Below are positions 57,480 through 64,000 of a stretch of 64,000 nt of DNA, in pieces; the first letter of the stretch is position 1, and every line of letters starts with the position of its first letter. The notes below the pieces were generated by a model. The model was not told the DNA's origin and did no database searches. It saw nothing but the letters and a program-made list of their open reading frames with translations. Source of the stretch: Dipteronia dyeriana (taxonomy: Eukaryota; Streptophyta; Magnoliopsida; Sapindales; Sapindaceae); the NCBI GenBank assembly GCA_032871835.1, contig CM065297.1, forward strand, positions 89,859,052 to 89,923,051, written 5' to 3'. The position numbers were made by a program, and so were the translations under genes.

Positions 57480-58533
57480 CCCGGCATTACCGTCACTTTC
57501 TTCACACTTTCTCAAATCTCAAATTTTCAGATTTCTTTTTTCCTGCTTTGCTCTGTCGATTTACTTCTATCTTCCGCTTCCTTTCAAGTTCTTCTTACCC
57601 ATTAATGTCGACTTCCTTAGACAGTATTGATGCCTTGGTTAAAGGCACCGGAGGCTAGAACCTAGTTCCTCGTAAACGGGTGTGAGGAATTTTGAGTGAT
57701 GAGGAATCTTCCCCGGTCCGCCATCGCCGTCGTTCTAGCAGGAACGTCTCTATCAGCTCCGGCTTCTCAAACCAGCCCGACAACCCTCTAAGCCTAGTTG
57801 ACAAGGATTCTGATGTCGGGGAGAGAGTCGACGTTGTCGGGGAGGTTCAGGTTACATTGGCAGAACTTTCTTCAGTGGCGACCCTTCCTTTCGAATCTAG
57901 GGTCATTCTAGATTCCACCGTTGACCCTCAGTCGATTAGCCATCTTCTGGATAAATACGGCATCTCTGACACTGTTTCTCTCACCGTCCCCCACAGGAAT
58001 TATAACGTTTTCAGCCCGCCCAAAGGCGTACTTCCCATTCATGTTCAGTTTTCGAGAGCGGGGTGAGGCTCTCTCTTCATCTTATCCTTCGGCGGGCTCT
58101 CAACGCCCTTCAACTGGCTTCGTTCCAACTAACGCTCGGCTTTTGGAGGCATCTAGTCGGCTTTCTCATGCTATGGAGGGAGCAATGCGAGATGAGAAGT
58201 ATAGCTAGAGAGCCAGGGCAGAGGAGCTCATTTTCCTTTTCCAAATAAGGAGCTTGGCCGAGGTTCCTCGAGGTCAATTATATGCCAAGGCCATGAAAAA
58301 ATTCAATTTTGTCATCCCTGGGGCTTCAAAGAAGGACCCCGCTTAGAAAGAGTAGTGGATACTAGCGAGGGAAGACTGGGGGAGCTCTGTATTCATCAAC
58401 GGGCATAAGCTCGAGATCCCCACTGCTTTTAGTGACAGACTCTTTTGGGATCAAAATTCATTGCCCGTTGAGTCTGAGGCTGTGTTGAAGACCATCATGG
58501 CCAAGTATCTGCGGATCTCTGATGCTACTCTTT

Positions 58534-58610
58534 GTAAGTATCTGGCTTTATCACACTTTTTGGATTGTTTGACGGTTTAGTTCTGTTGGTCTTAACCCCT
58601 TTCTTAACAG
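58534..58610 (+). other. Intron 1 of E1 antisense gene
   Basis: T^GTAAGTATCTGG to TTCTTAACAG^TG, 77 bases, phase 1 after LRISDATL. Reads on into FVIAPASRKAQQA, open and alignable with VSIVASTTQDA in E2. Confidence 0.75.
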
Positions 58611-59139
58611 TGTTTGTTATTGCTCCAGCTTCTCGTAAAGCCCAACAAGCTAGGACCCTTCCTCCTCCTTTCAGATTATCCCTGGGAGCTTTCTCAGCTG
58701 CTTCGAGGAAGGGGGTTAACCATTAAGGCTGCTACTCACTCGTTCCTGCCCCATCGCCTTCCCAGGTGAAGTCCAAGATGGCTCTTCTTACATCCTGGGC
58801 AGCAAAAGCTCTAATTCGATAAGGACCAACTTCTCAAGCTGTCGATACGTCCACCTCTGCCCCCTCACCAGTAATTCCTGCTACTTTAACTGATGCTTCC
58901 CCAGTCATATCATCTCATTCCACTGATCCAGCTACCGCCTAGGTAGTTCAGGTTTCCAAGGGTCCCGAGGCCGGTACTCTTGAGATCGCCCCCTCTCGCC
59001 CCCACCAGTAAGCTAGCTCGGCGGGTCAAGCAAGGTCCTGAAGCAATTCGTGGTATCCTATCCAGGTGGCGGGCTTTTTAGGATGACCTTGATGCCCGTG
59101 GACATCATGGTTACCAAAAGGTATGCCCTTCTAGCCAAG

Positions 59140-59208
59140 GTAACCATCGCTTTACTTCTTTACTCAGTAGCTTGATTTATCATTTTCTAACATGGATTCC
59201 CTTTGTAG
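59140..59208 (+). other. Intron 2 of E1 antisense gene
   Basis: AAG^GTAACCATCG to CCTTTGTAG^GCC, 69 bases, phase 0 between ALLAK and AFKF. Confidence 0.8.
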
Positions 59209-60131
59209 GCCTTCAAGTTTCAAGTAGCCATGGGACATCAGGTGGCTTCCCTCCATGATCAGGCAGCTAAGGCTGAGGCTGAGGCTGAGGCTGAGTGAGC
59301 CATGGGGTTACTGGTGTGGGCTCAAACCCTGGTCCAGGAGATGACCTCTAGCCAGAGGGGAATGGAAACATAACTGGCTGAGCTTCAGTGCGACCATGAG
59401 AGGTTAAAGCGGGCCTTTGATCAGGAAACTCTCCGATCAAAGTGACGAGCCACCCTGCGGAATGACTGGAAGTGAGAGGCTCAGGCACTGGATGTCGAGA
59501 ACCAAACTCTACAAGCTCAAGTTACCAAGCTCCAGGTCGAGGTGGATGCCTCTTTCAATGAGGGGTATTTTTATGCCTCCTATCAAGTTGCAGAAGCCTT
59601 CCCTCTCCCATTTGAGCTCTTCAGCATCGTCGGCTGGGACAGGGAAGAGGTTATGTCATGGGTTATAGAGATGTCTTGCCCCGAAGATGATGGAGCAGGT
59701 TCTTCTACTAGAGAGGGAGCTGGAAAGCGGTTTGAAGTGCCAGATCTTCCCCCTCTTGTTTCTATCCTCCCAGCGTCTGGTCCTGGCGATTCCTCTAGGA
59801 GTGTCCATCCTGGGGAGCTAGAAGAAGACCTTGCTGAAGACCGAGATCCTTTCCTAGTGCTCTCTGAAGTGGAGTCAACAAAAGGCAGGATTATGCCTGA
59901 GTGGCCAACCTTCTTGATGCAGCTATACCGCCTGAGGTTATGGCGGTGATCAATGAAGTCATGGAGGAAGACCCTGTTGACCCTGAAGCAGTCTATGTGG
60001 ATCCTTAAGAGGAGGTAGCGGAGGTGGTAGATGCAGCTGATCAGGATGAGCTATCACCAAAGAGGGGAGATGAGGGTGAGGTTCATTCTGGGGAATAAGA
60101 GGCTGAAAGTCATCAAGAGGATGGAGTTTGA

Positions 60132-60664
60132 ATTCTCTCTTTGGTGATTCATTTTGAATGCCCGGAAAAAAAGGGTGGGCATCCCATCTTTAACCGTGTT
60201 TGACCCTTTATCATTTCATTGTCCCCTTTTTTTATAACCCGGAATCAGGGGTTGGGCTCCCTGCCTAATGTAGCCTTATTGTTGTATAAGCTCCCCCGAA
60301 CATTAATAAATTTCAACTTTAGATCCAGTTCACACCCCGACTTGCATGTACTTACTCGATCTTCCTCTAGGTCCAGTATTCACAGCAAACTGACTTATCT
60401 CGGGAGAAATAACAAGATAAGAGCAATGTTTGAGCGTGAAAACAGGCAGCTAGCTCGGGCTTTCTGGTTACAAAGATTCGTAACTCAACGTCTTTGGTTG
60501 ATAGTCCCTTAGTTTGACCATAGGCCTGTTATAGTAAGCAACCACATATCAAGGAAAAAATAATATACAGCAATGATCAGAATAACAAGAGTTTAAGTAA
60601 ACCGAGCCCTTCATCCCCGAGCCCCTTTAGAGGGCTGCAGCCCGAGAAAGACATTAAGTAAAGA
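60132..60664 (+). other. 3' flank of E1 antisense gene
   Basis: Conserved phrase ATAACCCGGAATCAGGGGTT at 60234 (shared with E2) and an ATTAATAAATTT poly(A)-signal-like word at about 60303. A 97-codon frame here (60219-60512) has no family features. Confidence 0.5.
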
Positions 60665-60975
60665 ATTGTTTAGCCCCTTCTTAGGCTTGGGATCGAGAGG
60701 GCTTCTACGCTCTTAAACTCGAGTCTTTCTTAGGGGTGGTAGCCCGACCAAGGCATCAGGAGGGCTATCTAGCTATTTCCTGGTTTCAAGATCTGGGTGG
60801 CAACTATGCTCTTACACTTAGATCCTTCTTGGGGGTGGTAGCCCGACCAAGGCATCAAGAGGGCTATATAGCTATTTCCTGGTCTTGAGATCTAGATTGC
60901 AACTATGCTCTTACACTCAGACTCTTCTTTGCGGGGGGTAGTGCTGGGTTGAGGCATCAAGAGTGGAGAGGGGGT
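60665..60975 (-). repeat. Three-unit tandem array, period about 100 bases
   Basis: AGCCCGACCAAGGCATCA at 60741 and 60840 and a diverged AGTGCTGGGTTGAGGCATC at 60940; each unit also has CTATGCTCTTA. Lies between integrase and the antisense gene, where the other Tat fragment has its 146-base array. Confidence 0.8.
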
Positions 60976-61154
60976 TTCCCTAGCCTACCCCTGGTCTTGC
61001 GGTGATAGTGTCGAACTTTCCACGTAGACCCAAATCACTGTAGAACATAGTTGAAGATGGAAAAAATAAGAAAAAACAGGCTTTATTGATATGAAGGATG
61101 GAGTACATTATTGTCGGAGATAAAAAGAAACTAGGCGGAGACTGCTTGCTCATG

Positions 61155-64000
61155 AGTCCCTTGTTCAAGGGTAGAATTTTCTTAAGTGATCTGCATTCCA
61201 AGTATGATCGATGAGTCGACCATTTATATCATCGAGCTTTTATGCCCCATTACGGATCACCATCTTTGTTAGGTATGGTCATTGCCAGTTAGGCCCTAGG
61301 ACCCCGTCTGACCTCTTCCTGGTATTCAACATTACTTTTCTGAGAACTAGGTCCCCTTCTTTGAAGCTTCGGGCTTTAACTCTCCTGTTGAAGTACCTGG
61401 CAATCCTGTTTTGGTAGATTGTTACCTTCTCGGCTATTCGATCTTGTTTCTCTTACAGAAGGTGGAAGCTAGCTCGGAGCTTACTTTCATTGCTCTCTGG
61501 TTCGAAATGTTGGACTCTAAAAGAGGTTAACTTGTGCTCAATAGGTAGGACTGCTTCAACCCCGAAGGCTAACGAGTAGGGCGTTTCCCCAGTAGTTGTT
61601 CTCCTTGTAGTGCGGTAAGCCCAGAGGACCTCGGGAAGCTCTTCTGCCCATCTGCCTTTCTTCTGTTGTAGTTTTTTCTTCAACAGCTTCTTGATGGTTT
61701 TGTTCATGGATTCCATCAGACCGTTGGTCTGGGGGTGGGCTACCAAAGCAAACCGAATGTCGATTCCCAAGCCTTCGTAAAAATCTTTGAATCGGTCATT
61801 ATCGAAATGTTTTCAGAGGTCAGCTATAATGACAAGAGGGGTTCAGAACCTGCAAACGATGTTAGTCTTGATGAACCTTGTTGTGTTTTCTTCTAATATC
61901 TGGGAGAGCAATCCGGTTTCAACCCATTTTGTAAAATAATCAATTGCCACGATAACATGCTTGGCTTGACCCGGAGCGGTAGGAAGCGGTCCAATCAAGT
62001 CGACTCCCCACATAGCAAAAGGGTATGGCCAGCTATGGGATGACAACCGCTCCGGAGGGAGGTGACTCAAGTTTGCGGTCTTCTGGCATGTCTCGCAAGC
62101 TTGCACCAAGTTCTTCACATCTTGATGGATGGTCGGCCAATAATACCCCATGCAGAGAACCTGATATGCCAAAGCCTCTCCACCAATATGGTTTTCGCAT
62201 TCCCCAAAATAGACCTCTCTCAAAGCCCACTTGTCATCTTCTGGGTGTAGACATCTGAGCCGGGGAAGGGATCATCCCCTCTGGTATAGATACCCATAAA
62301 CCAAACAATACTGGACCGAGAGCCTTTTGACTCTCTTAGCTTGGTCTGGCTCCCCGGGAAGTTTCCCATCCTGGAGATAATCCACTATCAGATCCATCCA
62401 ACACAGTTATCGATCCAAGGTATAAGTTTCCTTACCTGTCATTGTGCTAGGTAGAGGGATCACTTGAAAAGGGACTCCGTGGGGTAAGGTCTGGCCACTA
62501 TATGCAGCTATCTTGGCAAGTACGTCAGCTCGATGATTCAGTTGTCGAGGTATCTGCTCGATTTTAAATCCCTTAAATCTGCTCTTGAGTTGTTGAACCA
62601 TGTTCAGGTAAGCGACCATATCATCCCTTTTTTCCTGGTAGTCCCAGAGACTTGGTTGACCATGAGTGAAGAGTCGCTCTTAACATTCAAGTAATCAAAC
62701 CCAAGCTTAATGGCTGCCTTATTCCGGCTAGAAGGGCTTTGTACTCTGCCTCAATGTTCGACACTTTAAATTCAAATCTGAAATAGTTACAGCACTCAGT
62801 TCCTTCTTAGGACTATGCCCGTTCCTCCCCCAGCTTGCCCAGAAGCTCCATCAGTCTAGAGGGTTCATTACTCGTAACCTCCCAGCCAGTTGTCAGATTC
62901 TGGAAACCTCTCGGGGGCTACACCTGCTACCGTGGGGGTTGCTTGTCCTGAAGGTACGGAGAGCTCTGCTACAAAGTTTGATAATGCCTAAGCTTTTATT
63001 ACGGTCCGAGGCTTATACCTTAAATCAAATTGGGTAAGTTCTAGGGCCCATAGAACCAGCCTTTTGGAAACATCTGGCATTTGTAATAATTGACGGAGCG
63101 GATAGTCCGTCACCACTACTATTGAATGAGCATGGAAGTAGGGACGAAGCTTCTTGCCAAGGTCACCAAGGCGTAAGCAAGCTTCTCCAACAGAGTATAG
63201 TTCTTTTTGAGCTTGGTTAGAGTGTGACTCACATAGTAAATAGGTCGCTGGACCCTATCCCCACATTCCTTGACCAAGGCTCCGTTTACGGCGGTCTCTA
63301 AAACGGCCAAGTATATTTGAAGCTCTTCTCTAGGATTTGGCTTGACTAGCAGTGGAGGGCTTGATAGGTATTTTTTTCAAAGCTTGAAAAGCTTGTTCGC
63401 TCTCATGATTTCATGTTTCTTCCCTGCTTGATAGCTTTGAAGAAGGGTAGACACTTATCGGTAGACTGAGAGATGAACCTATTGAGTATTGCTACCTGCC
63501 CGGTCAAGGCTTGAACCTGTTTAAGAGATATGGGGGATTCTAAATTCATGAAAGCCATGATTTTTTTTGGGTTAGCCTCTATGCCTCTCTCATGAACCAT
63601 GAAGCCCAGAAACTTCCCCGCAGTTACCCTAAAGACGCATTTGGAAGGGTTCAACCTCATCTGGTTCTCCCTTAGGATCATGAAGGTTCTACAAAGGTTA
63701 TCCAGGTGGCCTTCCGAGGTTGAAGATTTGGTGATCATGTCGTCGATATACACCTCCACTAACATTCCAATTTCTGGCTCAAACAATCGATTGACTAGCC
63801 GTTGATAAGTAGCTCCAACATTCTTGAGCCCGAAAGGCATCACCTTATAGCAGTACAAGCATTGCGCTGTGATAAAACTGGTTTTTTACTGGTCTGCGGG
63901 GTGCATCATAATCTGATTGTACCCTAAAAATGTTTCCATGAAGCTTAGGAGCTTGTTTCCAGAGGTAGAATCGACCAACTGATCAATTTTTGGTAGAGGG
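61155..64000 (-). pseudogene. pol: Ty3/gypsy pol of E1: RT, RNase H, integrase (partial, decayed)
   Basis: Minus strand from the window edge: RT with PLPKIDQLVDSTSG, CYKVMPFGLKN, YIDDMITKS (63720) and LNPSKCVFRV. Then RNase H/thumb QRPIYYVSHTLTKLKKNYTL (about 63185-63245) and, after several breaks, a piece ending HRADVLAKIAAYS (62520-62560). The integrase finger H...H...C is at 62100-62200 (CMGYYWPTIHQDVKNLVQAC, ETCQ), the core GVDLIGPLP and AIDYFTKWVE at 61940-62010. The second catalytic Asp region near 61830 is damaged, with a shift before ALVAHPQTNGLMESMNKTI at 61680-61745. The C-terminus ends near RSLKKIL at 61190, like the NADHLKKYY ending of Tat integrases. The truncated side continues outside. 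Confidence 0.9.

Larger units (their letters stand above)
57605..60131 (+). pseudogene. Tat antisense gene, copy E1: three exons, Transposase_28-like and coiled-coil protein
   Basis: Exon 1 57605-58533: MSTSLDSIDALVKGTGG, a basic patch VRHRRRSSR (possible nuclear signal), YNVFSPPKGVLPIH, then LRRALNALQLASFQLTLGFW with RHLVGFLMLWRE, then LYAKAMKKFNFVIPGASKKD and DWGSSVFINGH. Exon 2 58611-59139 (FVIAPASRKA onward, Pro/Ser/Thr-rich, ending MVTKRYALLAK). Exon 3 59209-60131: AFKFQVAMGHQVASLHDQAA, coiled coil (NQTLQAQVTKLQVEVDASF), NEGYFYASYQVAEAFPLPFE, an acidic tail and IPPEVMAVINEVMEED. Stops at 57653 and elsewhere plus about three shifts make it a pseudogene. It is collinear with E2 throughout. 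The role is unknown; antisense extra genes are a known Tat trait. Confidence 0.75.
56085..64000 (-). mobile_element. Tat-like Ty3/gypsy element E1 (3' LTR, antisense gene, pol; 5' part beyond window)
   Basis: On the minus strand: pol from the window edge to about 61155, a 100-base tandem array, an antisense gene on the plus strand, a polypurine tract and a 3' LTR. The order RT, RNase H, integrase with a gene between integrase and 3' LTR fits the Tat lineage. It sits inside the RT gene of copia element 2. Confidence 0.85.

Noticed and set aside
1..64000. tRNA, rRNA or host protein-coding genes
   Set aside because: No B-box-like GGTTCGAATCC context with a cloverleaf, no rRNA sequence and no exon structure of a host gene was found; the tRNA-like words are primer sites of retrotransposons.

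Overview
This is repeat-dense nuclear DNA from a plant with a TE-rich genome. It is AT-rich, contains no recognisable host gene, tRNA or rRNA, and is almost wholly made of nested, broken and inverted LTR retrotransposons. The Ty1/copia parts look SIRE/Maximus-like (tRNA-Met type primer site TGGTATCAGAGC, several AAGGGGGAG purine tracts, long coiled-coil gag) or belong to a second copia family. The Ty3/gypsy parts look Tat-like (a second, antisense gene between integrase and 3' LTR). Species cannot be read from the sequence.

Layout. 1-5167: internal DNA of an old Ty3/gypsy-type element, with a 1.2-kb segment present twice (1-1211 and 3957-5167) and a coiled-coil ORF broken by one stop. 5168-10080: three LTRs of one family, one forward and two reversed. 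10081-14108: reversed Tat gag remnant, then a forward Tat-type LTR and its primer site. 14109-18843: satellite-like arrays and an antisense-ORF fragment, interrupted by a solo copia LTR with an ACCTC target duplication (15634-17874). 18844-27304: complete copia element with two LTRs and an AAGAA target duplication, carrying gag but no pol. 27310-29403: antisense-ORF fragment, truncated Tat LTR and a plant-transposon-domain remnant. 29425-32891: two related copia LTRs in fold-back orientation. 32892-40155: copia element 1 with decayed gag-pol. 40640-46354: two 3' halves of another SIRE-like element in opposite orientations around a 0.7-kb spacer. 46355-52289: Tat LTR piece, then the 3' half of Tat element E2. 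52290-56084: copia element 2 (reverse), broken within its RT gene by Tat element E1 (56085-64000, reverse, running off the window).

Most interesting system: E1 and E2 each carry, on the strand opposite to gag-pol, a gene-like unit with a matching TATA-like box, a matching start, three exons and two short GT-AG introns conserved in position and phase. It encodes a protein with a plant gypsy-type transposon domain and a coiled coil. Both copies are decayed, but the shared architecture argues for an intron-bearing antisense gene in the parental retrotransposon. All functional statements rest on reading motifs by eye; no database search was possible.
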